In this document: piece by piece, positions 36,536 to 45,082 of the stretch
Layout of the letters: the number at the start of each line of letters is the position of its first letter
Position numbering within the stretch: the stretch's first letter is position 1
From: Sphingobacterium bambusae
Lineage (GTDB): Bacteria; Bacteroidota; Bacteroidia; Sphingobacteriales; Sphingobacteriaceae
Assembly: GCF_033955345.1 (NCBI RefSeq)
Contig: NZ_CP138332.1
Span: 3,348,001 to 3,412,000, forward strand
Length of the DNA stretch: 64,000 nt
Direction of reading: 5' to 3'
Notes under the pieces: model-generated
The model's input: only the letters and a program-made list of their open reading frames with translations
Database searches by the model: none
Told to the model about the DNA's origin: nothing
Program-made: the position numbers and the translations under genes

Positions 36536-38557
36536 ATGAGTAAATTTTACTTTGGCTGTCTTTTGGCAGTATTCCTCCTATTCGGAGGGTGTAAGAAGGA
36601 AGCTGAACCGCTCGTGCCTATTCAACAAGAGAAACAGCCTGATATCGAAGTTTTAGAACCTATGCTGCTGGCAGATGGGGGAGTTCGTTTGTCTGTTAAG
36701 GTCAATAGCGTTCCGCTAGAGATGGTATACGGTTACGGTTTATTGATCAGCAAAGATTCTCTGTTTCGGGAAGTGGGGATCTCTCGTAGCTTCGAACTTC
36801 CCATGCGTGTAAAAACCTATCATTATGATCTGCCGGCTGGCTTAGAGCAGGGTGTGGTGTATTACTATACCTATCAAATCAATCTCGGCCTGCAGCAGGT
36901 GTCACAGAGAAAGTCGTTCACCTTTGGTAAAGAAAGTAAAGTGTCTATCGATTCGATATCTCCACGAAGTGCTGGCATTGGCGATACACTAAAGGTTTAT
37001 GGCAAATTCAAAGATTATACATTCAATAAAGTCAGCATCGGAGATAGTTCTATGTATTTTATTCGAAAAGAAGAAAATGTAATTGAAGTGCCAGTACAGG
37101 AGAAAACGCCAGTAGGCAAAAATACAATTAGCTTGTTCACCGCCTATCAACGGGTTGTGGCCGATTCCTTATTCACGTTATTAGCCCCAAGAATCTTATC
37201 CTTACCTCAAGAAACAGCCGTTGGCGAGGAACTTGTTATTCAGGGTGAGTATTTCTCTCGGTATGCTGGTCAAAATAAAGTGTTTATCAACGATGTGGAA
37301 GTGGCTGTGAAATCTTTTTCGAGGTCGAGGATTAGCGTGATCGTACCTAATTCGATCACAAGTGCTTCCTTGCGTGTTGCGGTACGAGCTAACAAGCAAA
37401 CTGCTGTAAGTGAGGGAGTGGTGAAGATAAGAGCGCCGAAGATTGTCCAGCTTCCTGCCGCTATACGGATCAACCAAAATCATACGCTACAGTTTGAAGA
37501 GCTGCCTAATGTTAAAGTAGAGATTCGGTTAGATGATCAATTACTGTCGATGAATTATCGATACGACCAAGGCGGCTATAATTACCTATCGATTATCGCA
37601 CCAATAGTAGACTATCCCAATCGTAAGCCCAAATTTACGCTGAAATACTTGGATCAAACGATCGTTCTGAAATCAGAAATAGACATTCTAGATCGCTGGA
37701 GATTGATTGCTCGCTCGGTACCTTTTGAAGAAGTCAATACCCTTGGTACGTTCAATATTAACGATAACATTTTTATTGTGTCTACCCCTAAAGACTATAT
37801 GGGTGAAAGTATCTATTATATATGGCAATTCGATTCGTCCAGTAATACATTTAGTAGGATTGAAATACCTTACGCAACGGAGTTTCCTACGTTCAGCGCT
37901 TACGGGGAAAGCATTTATATGTATTCGGGAAAGCTTACGGATAATTTCTATCAATACAATACGGTGTCACGTAGCTGGAAAAAGTTGGCTGATTATTCGG
38001 CACCGCAACGGCATGCTGGCGTCATGAACAGCGTGAAGGGCAATCTTTATATCACGACAGGGCAAAATCCGGGTGATTTTTGGAACCCTGTAGAAGATCC
38101 CAGTCTGTATCGTTATAGCATACAACTCAACCAATGGAAACGTATGGAAGCAGATTATCCAACACCGTGGTCTACCCTTTATGATAACCGGTTCAAAGGT
38201 ACATCTATGGTTATTGGGGACGAGTTTTACGTGATTGGTGGAGGCCGTACCACCGGAAACGTGGAGGTGTATGCATTTAATACGATGAGTGGTCATTGGG
38301 GGCGTAAAGCCGACTATGATGCTGTCATGCATGCTAGTGCCGTTGCAAAAAATGGCTACGGCATTCTATTATCAAACAATACCCTAAAAAGATATGATCC
38401 TATACAGGACAGTTGGACAAAGTTAGATGAATATCTTATGCCCTTCGTTTACTCTGGACATGATTACCCTGTGCCTATGTTCAGCAAGGCTGGAAGTCTT
38501 TACGTGGTCTATGGAGGCCTATTCTTTAAAATGAAATTGACCGATGTCTTACCTTAA
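36536..38557 (+). CDS. surface lipoprotein with TIG/IPT and Kelch-like regions
   Basis: A 673-aa product with lipobox LFGGC near residue 19. Residues about 30-130 form an Fn3-like region. Two IPT/TIG-like domains follow (ISPRSAGIGDTLKVYGKF and ILSLPQETAVGEELVIQGEY). From about 390 onward Kelch-type blades are recognisable, for example APQRHAGVMNSVKGNLYITT and YDNRFKGTSMVIGDEFYVIG. Such combinations occur in surface-binding proteins of Bacteroidota. Its 3' end overlaps the earliest start of the next gene. Confidence 0.8.
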   Translation: MSKFYFGCLLAVFLLFGGCKKEAEPLVPIQQEKQPDIEVLEPMLLADGGVRLSVKVNSVPLEMVYGYGLLISKDSLFREVGISRSFELPMRVKTYHYDLPAGLEQGVVYYYTYQINLGLQQVSQRKSFTFGKESKVSIDSISPRSAGIGDTLKVYGKFKDYTFNKVSIGDSSMYFIRKEENVIEVPVQEKTPVGKNTISLFTAYQRVVADSLFTLLAPRILSLPQETAVGEELVIQGEYFSRYAGQNKVFINDVEVAVKSFSRSRISVIVPNSITSASLRVAVRANKQTAVSEGVVKIRAPKIVQLPAAIRINQNHTLQFEELPNVKVEIRLDDQLLSMNYRYDQGGYNYLSIIAPIVDYPNRKPKFTLKYLDQTIVLKSEIDILDRWRLIARSVPFEEVNTLGTFNINDNIFIVSTPKDYMGESIYYIWQFDSSSNTFSRIEIPYATEFPTFSAYGESIYMYSGKLTDNFYQYNTVSRSWKKLADYSAPQRHAGVMNSVKGNLYITTGQNPGDFWNPVEDPSLYRYSIQLNQWKRMEADYPTPWSTLYDNRFKGTSMVIGDEFYVIGGGRTTGNVEVYAFNTMSGHWGRKADYDAVMHASAVAKNGYGILLSNNTLKRYDPIQDSWTKLDEYLMPFVYSGHDYPVPMFSKAGSLYVVYGGLFFKMKLTDVLP

Positions 38558-38558
38558 T

Positions 38559-40322
38559 ATGAGAAACGTGCTATTTGCAGTACTTGCTGTATTGCTTTTT
38601 TCCTGCGACAAAGACACTGATGTTGCTCCGAACAGTATGCCAAAAACATTGCTGAAACTAGCATTCTTCGACGAGTTTGCTACCATGCCCTTGGACTCGG
38701 TCACCTTTTCCGTGCCTAAGGAAAACAAAACATATACCTTGACCCAGGGGAAATCTTTCATCGAGGATCTCCCAAAAGGAATTGTGGAGGCACGAATCAG
38801 TAAAAAAGGTTTTGTGACACAAGATTATAAAGTGGATTTTAGCAAAAGAGACACGATAAATGACAACATCGTCATGCAATATGACGATTTTATTTTGGAT
38901 GTCCCGCAAGACAGTCTGTTTGCCACCAAAAACCGGAAGAGTTTTTCTTTTCAGGTGCGCAGAAACGCAGGTTTTAAGATAGATCGCCCAGATTGGGTTC
39001 GGGTGGATACGAGTGGTAGCTCTAAATTTTCGATCAAGATCGTTGTTACTATCCTTCCTAATAATACGCAGGAGACAAGGCAGGGAGAGATTGTGTTTAC
39101 CAAAGGGGGAAGCCGGCGCATCATTCCTGTAACGCAATTCCGGAAAAATAGCGTACAAACGGCTTACGCCAAAGTGAACGATGTTGTCTCCGTGGAACTG
39201 GAAATGGCGGATGAGTTTATCGGATTTCCTCGCGTGGAGCGGCTGGACGAATATTGCCTAGCCCAGGTAACATATCAAAATGTTGAAGGTAAACAGATCG
39301 ATTTTTCAAACGGTTGTGTGTCCACGCTTCGGCCTAACCTGTATAAAATTTATCTGAACAATAAAGGGGGGGTGGACACCGTAGATTTTCAGGTGACTTT
39401 GTATGATAAAAAAATTGATCTGAACGTGTATCGCGAACAAATGTCCGATATTTCTGCACTTGGCTCATCAACGCATCTTTACTACCTAGATAAAGAGCGC
39501 AAGAATTTGGGAGTTATTGATCGAGAGACTTTCACCATCGTGAAACGCATAAATCTCCCTGTAACACCCAAAAAGATGGTATACAATGCCTTTAATAAGT
39601 CGTATTATGTGTTGTCTAATGACGAATATTTAAGGGTATTGGATATGCAACGTAACGAGATTGTTGAAACAATTCTTATCCCGACAGATCCGGTAAATGA
39701 TCATCCGCAAAGCCCTTATAATATTCCCGACCGCTTACATTTCAATCAAGATGGCTTGGGATTTATGGTCACCGTGGGCGATAATATATCCGGTAATGGT
39801 TATCGCGTGGTTAAATCGCAAGAAAATAACAAGATGGAAGTTCTAGTAGAGTTTCCTTTTAGTAATACTTGGGATAGTGGTGTTTTGCCCAATAAAAAAG
39901 ACTTTTATTTTAACGATGCTTATGAAAATGCACACTACACATGGTCGGCAAGTACCGGGAAATCCACCAAGGAGTTTGGTCGCTATCGTATCCTAAATTA
40001 TAAAAATTGGGCCATTAACGATGATAATAGATTGATTGACTACTACACCAAGGCTGATCTAGGGGCACGATTGTCTGTATATCCGATTTTCTTGGACAAA
40101 AACACCGAGAGATTTTATGGATGGAGTTCCTCTAATCAACAATATTTTCTGACTCAATTGGATGCTAAAGGCAATGTTATTGCGCGTATTCCCGGATATC
40201 AAAACGATATGTTGTTATCCGATGACGGAAAGTATATTTACATCTACGATGCGGGGAATGCCGATCTTTATCAAATGAGCACGGAAGTATTCAATGGAAG
40301 GAGAAAGATTGCTGTGAAGTAG
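38559..40322 (+). CDS. surface lipoprotein with BACON-like and propeller regions
   Basis: About 587 aa from ATG 38559; an ATG at 38544 overlapping the previous gene by 14 bp is an alternative. The lipobox is LLFSC. An N-terminal carboxypeptidase-regulatory-like domain (about 30-100) is followed by a BACON-like beta domain (SFSFQVRRNAGFKIDRPDWV, then TRQGEIVFTKGG), and a long propeller-like C-terminal part (HLYYLDKERKNLGVIDRETF and following blades). Third member of the cassette. BACON domains are often linked to carbohydrate or mucin binding, but no enzyme is adjacent except the GH15 gene downstream. Confidence 0.8.
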   Translation: MRNVLFAVLAVLLFSCDKDTDVAPNSMPKTLLKLAFFDEFATMPLDSVTFSVPKENKTYTLTQGKSFIEDLPKGIVEARISKKGFVTQDYKVDFSKRDTINDNIVMQYDDFILDVPQDSLFATKNRKSFSFQVRRNAGFKIDRPDWVRVDTSGSSKFSIKIVVTILPNNTQETRQGEIVFTKGGSRRIIPVTQFRKNSVQTAYAKVNDVVSVELEMADEFIGFPRVERLDEYCLAQVTYQNVEGKQIDFSNGCVSTLRPNLYKIYLNNKGGVDTVDFQVTLYDKKIDLNVYREQMSDISALGSSTHLYYLDKERKNLGVIDRETFTIVKRINLPVTPKKMVYNAFNKSYYVLSNDEYLRVLDMQRNEIVETILIPTDPVNDHPQSPYNIPDRLHFNQDGLGFMVTVGDNISGNGYRVVKSQENNKMEVLVEFPFSNTWDSGVLPNKKDFYFNDAYENAHYTWSASTGKSTKEFGRYRILNYKNWAINDDNRLIDYYTKADLGARLSVYPIFLDKNTERFYGWSSSNQQYFLTQLDAKGNVIARIPGYQNDMLLSDDGKYIYIYDAGNADLYQMSTEVFNGRRKIAVK

Positions 40323-40430
40323 TGTGGAGAGTTGGATGTCCCTCACTGATGTATAGGACCTAATAGAATTTTCTGTTTGCCGACACTACTTTCAAATAAT
40401 CTGAACGACCGCGTCGCTCGATTGTTCATT

Positions 40431-40538
40431 GTTTAAACATGCACCGGTTTAAACGGATTTGAGCAGTCTATATCCTAGGCTTGGGCTTCTGTTCACCATG
40501 CAGGCAAATAATTATGGAAACGGGAACATACCTGTTCC
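40431..40538. promoter_or_regulatory. candidate operators upstream of the GH15 gene
   Basis: In the 236-bp gap before the GH15 gene the 8-mer GTTTAAAC occurs twice, 16 bp apart (40431-40438 and 40447-40454). The inverted repeat GGAACA / TGTTCC with a 4-bp centre is at 40523-40538, just 21 bp before the ATG. No TAnnTTTG element was found. Confidence 0.35.
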
Positions 40539-40558
40539 GCTAAATTGTTTAAAAGGAT

Positions 40559-42394
40559 ATGACTGAGAAGCGCAACTACCAGCCTATTGAAAACTATGGG
40601 CTCATCGGAAATATGGAAACCTCCGCACTGGTGGGGATGAATGGATCGATCGATTTCTTATGCTTCCCGCGGTTTGATTCGCCGAGCGTCTTTGCCCGAC
40701 TGCTAGATCATGAAAAAGGCGGATACTTTTCGATCGTCCCGCAGATGAAGGACATGCGGTACAAGCAGTTGTACCTTCCCGGGACGGCCGTGCTGATTAC
40801 ACGATTTTTCTCGGAAGAGGGCATTGTCGAGATTACTGATTATATGCCTTTGAAGGAAAATGCCCAAACCCAATGCAATTCTATCGTTCGCAAGATCAAA
40901 TCCATACGGGGCAATATAACCTGCCGATTGGAGATGAAACCCCGCTTTGATTACGCGCGAAAAAAGCATAGCATAACACGCGAAGGGGATGCACTACTGT
41001 TCAAGACGGATGACAGCGATCAGGAGAATATGCGTTTCATGGCCAGCTTTGACGTGGCTGTTGAGGGGCAGGATGTGCATGCCGAGTTCGCCCTGCAGGA
41101 GTCCGAGCGTGCATTTGTGGTACTCGAACTCTCCTCCAATGGAGATACCAAGTTTAACGATATTTCCTATTATACTAAAGAGACTTATTTCAGCACCATT
41201 GCCTACTGGCGTAACTGGCTGAATCAGTCTTCCTATTCGGGGCGTTGGATGGAGGTGGTGCAGCGATCGGCCATCACCTTGAAGCTGCTTACCTCGGCCA
41301 AATATGGTTCTGTGGTTGCGGCGGCTACCTTTAGCCTGCCCGAAGAGCTGGGTGGCGACCGCAATTGGGACTATCGATTTACCTGGATCCGCGATGCGGC
41401 CTTCACCATGTATGCCTTTCTGAAGCTGGGCTTTGTGAACGAGTCTAAGGCATTCCTCAACTGGATCATCGAGCAGGATCAAAACCGGGATCTGCACCTG
41501 CTCTACAAGATCGATGGCGAATGGGATATGGAAGAAAAGATACTGGAGCACTTCGAAGGTTATAAGGGCTCGGGGCCGGTGCGCATTGGCAATGAAGCCA
41601 ACAACCAGCTGCAGCTGGACATTTATGGCGAGCTGCTGGATACCATCTTTATATACAACCAATACCATCAACCCATCACGTTCGAGCTGTGGGAGATCAT
41701 CTGCAAGGAGATTAAGATCGTGATCGAACGATGGCGCGAACCCGACCATGGCATCTGGGAGATCCGCAACGAAAAGCAGGAGTTCCTGCACTCGAGGCTG
41801 ATGTGCTGGGTGGCGATGGACCGCGCCATTAAGATAGGGCAGGATCGTTCCTTCCCCTTTCCTGTGGGCGAGTGGATTGATGTGCGCAATGCGATTTACA
41901 AGGATATTTTTGAGAATTTTTGGAATGAGGAAAAGCAGATGTGGGGACAGTTTAAACAGGGCAACAAGGTATCTGATACCATTGATGGCAGCGTGCTGTT
42001 GATGCCGTTACTCCACTTCGTGACGCCAGAAGAACCCCGTTGGATAAAAACCTTGGATGCGGTAGATCGGGAGCTGCGCCTCGATGTATTGGTGTATCGC
42101 TACAAAAACGAGGAACTGGGCATCGACGGGCTGGATGGTGAGGAAGGCACCTTTACGATGTGCTCTTTTTGGTATATCGAGTGTTTGGCCAAGGCGGGGC
42201 GCATCGAAGAAGCCGTGGAAAATTTTGCCAAGATGATAGGCTATGCGAACCACTTGGGCTTATTTGCCGAGATGATCAGTAAGAAGGGAGAGCACCTGGG
42301 TAATTTTCCGCAGGCCTTTACCCATCTAGGCTTGATCAGCGCAGCGCTGGAGCTCGACAAACAGCTCTCCCGTCGGCAGCGACCTGATGCCTGA
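40559..42394 (+). CDS. GH15 family glycoside hydrolase (trehalase/glucoamylase-like)
   Basis: A 611-aa cytosolic-looking protein without a signal peptide. The start YQPIENYGLIGNMETSALVG and SIDFLCFPRFDSPSVFARLL is the N-terminal beta-sandwich domain (about 1-230) of bacterial GH15 enzymes. The catalytic (alpha/alpha)6 barrel follows (DRNWDYRFTWIRDAAFTMYA, later LDGEEGTFTMCSFWYIECLA with a candidate catalytic Glu). GH15 members of this type hydrolyse trehalose or alpha-glucans; neighbours do not decide which. Confidence 0.9.
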   Translation: MTEKRNYQPIENYGLIGNMETSALVGMNGSIDFLCFPRFDSPSVFARLLDHEKGGYFSIVPQMKDMRYKQLYLPGTAVLITRFFSEEGIVEITDYMPLKENAQTQCNSIVRKIKSIRGNITCRLEMKPRFDYARKKHSITREGDALLFKTDDSDQENMRFMASFDVAVEGQDVHAEFALQESERAFVVLELSSNGDTKFNDISYYTKETYFSTIAYWRNWLNQSSYSGRWMEVVQRSAITLKLLTSAKYGSVVAAATFSLPEELGGDRNWDYRFTWIRDAAFTMYAFLKLGFVNESKAFLNWIIEQDQNRDLHLLYKIDGEWDMEEKILEHFEGYKGSGPVRIGNEANNQLQLDIYGELLDTIFIYNQYHQPITFELWEIICKEIKIVIERWREPDHGIWEIRNEKQEFLHSRLMCWVAMDRAIKIGQDRSFPFPVGEWIDVRNAIYKDIFENFWNEEKQMWGQFKQGNKVSDTIDGSVLLMPLLHFVTPEEPRWIKTLDAVDRELRLDVLVYRYKNEELGIDGLDGEEGTFTMCSFWYIECLAKAGRIEEAVENFAKMIGYANHLGLFAEMISKKGEHLGNFPQAFTHLGLISAALELDKQLSRRQRPDA

Positions 42395-42491
42395 TCAGAT
42401 TCGTAACAGTTTTGTTCTTAAATGCTTAGGTGTCTCGTAAGATGAGTATGCAGCGGTGTCTTTTCATAAGGGAAATGGCTCGACTGCATAG

Positions 42492-42722
42492 GCATTTACC
42501 TTGTATGCGTGTGCATTAGAGGCAGATGCGTATGCATTGGAGGCAGATGCGTGTGCATTAGAGGCAGATGCGTATGCATTAGAGGCAGATGCGTATGCAT
42601 TAGAGGCAGATGCGTGTGCATTAGAGGCAGATGCGTGTGCATTAGAGGCAGATGCGTATGCATTAGAGGCAGATGCGTGTGCATTAGAGGTAAATGCGTA
42701 TGCATTAGAGGCAAATGCGTAG
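42492..42722. repeat. array of ten 21-bp direct repeats plus one diverged unit
   Basis: Units of the form GCATTAGAGG + CAGATGCG + TAT or TGT begin at 42513, 42534, 42555, 42576, 42597, 42618, 42639, 42660, 42681 and 42702, always 21 bp apart. A diverged copy begins at 42492. The inner units differ almost only at the TAT/TGT position; the last two carry AAATGCG in place of AGATGCG. There are no spacers. All frames stay open because the period is a multiple of three and the unit lacks stops. Confidence 0.95.
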
Positions 42723-42832
42723 TGAAAAGCGTTTTTCACTAGCGAAGTATGTATGTTCACTAGGTAAATGGGCTTTACGATATGATAAAGAGGGTTTTTG
42801 ATTCAGAAAGGAAGCCTTTTTTTGCTCAAAAA

Positions 42833-42894
42833 GGGTATCAAATTGCGCCAAAAATTTTGACGTTTTACGAAAAAATTGGCGCGATTTGATACCC
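42833..42894. repeat. 19-bp inverted repeat with 24-nt loop
   Basis: GGGTATCAAATTGCGCCAA (42833-42851) pairs with 42876-42894 with a single G-T wobble. The loop itself can form a small TTTT/AAAA hairpin. No T-run follows on either strand, so it is not a simple terminator. Confidence 0.85.
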
Positions 42895-42982
42895 TAATAT
42901 TGGAATAAATTACAGGTCATGTTTTTTACCACAATTTTTTTTGCTGTTAGGAAAGGCGTATTTTTGAAATAAAGCTTCTTGG

Positions 42983-43017
42983 TTTCGTTCATTTTGCAAT
43001 TCGCAAAATGAACGAAA
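42983..43017. repeat. perfect 15-bp palindrome with 5-nt loop
   Basis: TTTCGTTCATTTTGC (42983-42997), AATTC, then the exact complement (43003-43017). It is AT-rich, so it is a weak terminator candidate on the minus strand, where TTTTTTCGTT comes first rather than after the stem. More likely a dispersed palindromic element or RNA hairpin. Confidence 0.75.
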
Positions 43018-43570
43018 AAACATAGTATTCTCCGCTACAATCTCACGATAAAAAAGCTTGGGCTTGAGTAATGAATCTCGGGCGTATTCATATGCTTTGT
43101 ACCTTCATCGAACTATGCAAGATATGCCCCTATAGTATGACGAAAATGCCTCCCTTTTATATAACATCTTCATGCTATATTTGAAATGGTAAACGTTGAT
43201 TGTCGCTATCTAAAGTTTTCCATACATACATGTTAAAGACGGCTTATCGCGGTAATACAGTTAACCAAAAGTGAAGAATAAAACCGATGATCTATGAAAA
43301 CAGTATTAACTATGCTTATTTCTGTGCATATATATTTGCTGACGCGGTTTGCGTTGCAAACATATTTCCGCAGCAACGCCTTGATCAGCTAACCAAATTG
43401 AAAAGATTGATGATTGTGGCACTAATCCCGTTTTACGGTTATTATTATGTGTGTAACCTTGAACGCGAAAGCGTTTAATATGCTGATTATTTTCCCAGAT
43501 ATCATCGCCCGATAAAAACCATATCGTGCAAATAAGGAATATCCGCAGGATAGTGCTAACTTTATCCCTT

Positions 43571-43807
43571 ATGGAACAATCAAAGGATCCGTTGCACGGG
43601 AAAAGGCTGGACACGATTTTAGAAGAACTGCTGGATTACTACGGCAGTTTTGATGGACTGGGCGAGCAGATCAAGATAAAATGCTTTACGGATAACCCCA
43701 GCATAAACTCGTCGCTTAAGTTTCTGCGCAAAACACCTTGGGCGAGGGCCAAAGTAGAAAGCTTGTACCTGTATGTGCTTCGGCAGAAAAAGAAAAAGGG
43801 GCTGTAG
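43571..43807 (+). CDS. VF530 family DNA-binding protein
   Basis: A 78-aa protein from ATG 43571; an upstream in-frame start at 43526 is not needed by the family. The whole sequence fits VF530: DPLHGKRLDTILEELLDYYG, IKCFTDNPSINSSLKFLRKT and PWARAKVESLYL, ending in a basic tail. VF530 is a small helical fold proposed to bind DNA. No partner gene adjoins. Converges with the iron-uptake operon. Confidence 0.9.
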   Translation: MEQSKDPLHGKRLDTILEELLDYYGSFDGLGEQIKIKCFTDNPSINSSLKFLRKTPWARAKVESLYLYVLRQKKKKGL

Positions 43808-43855
43808 CCCCGATAAAAGCAGCGGGTATATACCGCCGCTGCTCAAATATTCCAT

Positions 43856-45019
43856 CTATTTTCTTTTGTTCCACCACACTAAGAAGCCGGTTATGGGCAG
43901 ACTTGCGCAGATCAAGCTGATAAAAAAGGCCAGCAGTTTGCCGGGGAAGCCGAGTATGGCACCCACATGTATGTCATAGTTCATCATGGATAAACGATCG
44001 GCAAAGCGTGCCTCGCTAAATTTACTACCCTCCATGTCCAAGGGTGCTAGTGTGTAGCGATCGTAAAAATAAGCGCTTTGATTATAGTAAGACCCCTCGA
44101 GGTGATACACCAAGATTTCGTAGGAATCATCATCATCCTGCAAAATAGGCGTCATGTACATGCCTCCGATTTGATCGGTTTGCTTTAAAGTAGCATACCA
44201 AGCGCTATCCAATGGCGTGAGGGCTTTATCCCAAGGAAGGTGTTGATTGGCAAGGTCGGAGTGCGGGTGATGGTGCTCAGGTTTGTGATCACCGCCCGAG
44301 CTGACATAGTATAGCGCCTGATCAAACCAGGTGAAGCTCCACACTAACCCCGTGATTCCTAGCGCCAAGGCCAGTAGTAAGCTGTAAAACCCGAGCACGT
44401 TGTGCAGGTCGTAATTTACGCGTTTGAATTTGGCATTCCATTTTATCTTAAAGCTTTTATCGCGATTGGAGCGGTTCCAACGCTTAGGCCACCACATTAC
44501 CAGACCGGTGATCAGCAGCACCAAAAACACCAGTGTAGCTACACCCACGATGGGGCGCCCGATATCATAGGGCAGCCAAAGGGCACGATGCCCATCAATG
44601 ATGAATCGGAAAAAATCAAACTCCTCGCCACCGACGGTCTGCTGCTTTCGTAGAAAATCACCGGTGTATGGATTCATAAAAACAACAGAAAAGGTACGCT
44701 TGCCATCTTGGCGTCCGGCATAACCTATGGCGGCGGCCCCCTCTTTGGTGCTATAAGTTAAGCCGCTGGGTTTAGCGCCGGGCATATATTGTGCAGCAGT
44801 ATCCAAGAGTAGGCTTGGGGGTACGAAGGTCTGCTCTTTGGCTTCGACAAATCGCCAAGGTTCAAGAGCATCCTTTATTTCTTGCTGGAATGCATAGAAA
44901 CAACCGGTGATACTGACGATGAACACGATGATGCCCGATGTGAGGCCCAACCAAAGGTGTAACCAGTCGTTAATTTTTCGAAAAAGGCTGGTGCTTTTGC
45001 TTTTTTTCTTTGTTGCCAT
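43856..45019 (-). CDS. PepSY-associated membrane protein (iron-uptake type)
   Basis: About 387 aa from ATG 45019. Four membrane segments are visible: one near the N-terminus (SGIIVFIVSITGCFYAF), two central ones (GVATLVFLVLLITGLVMWW and GFYSLLLALALGITGLVWSF) and one at the end (LLAFFISLICASLPITGFLV). PepSY-type loops with conserved His residues lie between them (NDWLHLWLGL, FRFIIDGHRALW, RVNYDLHNVLGF). Such proteins act as inner-membrane ferric-siderophore reductases or assist siderophore uptake. Last gene of the operon with the TonB receptor and DUF4374 protein. Confidence 0.9.
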   Translation of the reverse strand: MATKKKSKSTSLFRKINDWLHLWLGLTSGIIVFIVSITGCFYAFQQEIKDALEPWRFVEAKEQTFVPPSLLLDTAAQYMPGAKPSGLTYSTKEGAAAIGYAGRQDGKRTFSVVFMNPYTGDFLRKQQTVGGEEFDFFRFIIDGHRALWLPYDIGRPIVGVATLVFLVLLITGLVMWWPKRWNRSNRDKSFKIKWNAKFKRVNYDLHNVLGFYSLLLALALGITGLVWSFTWFDQALYYVSSGGDHKPEHHHPHSDLANQHLPWDKALTPLDSAWYATLKQTDQIGGMYMTPILQDDDDSYEILVYHLEGSYYNQSAYFYDRYTLAPLDMEGSKFSEARFADRLSMMNYDIHVGAILGFPGKLLAFFISLICASLPITGFLVWWNKRK

Positions 45020-45028
45020 ATCAAAATA

Positions 45029-45062
45029 CAATCCGATGACGCGATTAAGCATCATCGGATTG
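45029..45062 (-). terminator. intercistronic hairpin between DUF4374 and PepSY genes
   Basis: A perfect 11-bp stem CAATCCGATGA / TCATCGGATTG with a 12-nt loop lies in the 63-bp gap. On the minus strand TATTTTGATA follows, a weak T-tract. It may partly terminate transcription or stabilise the upstream mRNA, lowering PepSY expression relative to the receptor. Confidence 0.55.
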
Positions 45063-45082
45063 TAACTATTCTTTATATTGGA

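Larger units (their letters stand above)
42395..43570. other. gene-poor zone with tandem repeats and palindromes
   Basis: A 1.2-kb stretch between the GH15 gene and the VF530-type gene contains no convincing gene. It holds the 21-bp array (42492-42722), a hairpin AGTGAAAA / TTTTCACT (42721-42740) and two longer palindromes (42833-42894 and 42983-43017). An unmatched TATTTTTG is at 42959-42966. The 63-aa ORF at 43287-43478 ends in a hydrophobic segment (MIVALIPFYGYYYVC) and might be a frameshifted remnant of a small membrane protein. Confidence 0.7.

Noticed and set aside
42492..42722. CRISPR-like appearance of the repeated array
   Set aside because: Units abut directly with no spacers, and no cas gene is present nearby.
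42501..42742. Open frames through the 21-bp array (ALEADAY or CIRGRCV repeats on plus, SASNAHA or THLPLMH on minus)
   Set aside because: All frames are open because the period is divisible by three; there is no promoter or start context and no non-repeat sequence to show coding constraint.
33153..43255. The 19-mer AGACGG(T/C)TTATCGCGGTAA at 33153-33171 and 43237-43255
   Set aside because: One mismatch in 19 bp between two sites in 64 kb is expected about once by chance when all pairs are considered; flanks do not match.
43287..43478. 63-aa ORF with hydrophobic C-terminus, and an overlapping short frame beginning MKTVLTMLISVHIYLL
   Set aside because: Could be a frameshifted small membrane protein, but each piece is too short and no family is recognisable; not called as a gene.
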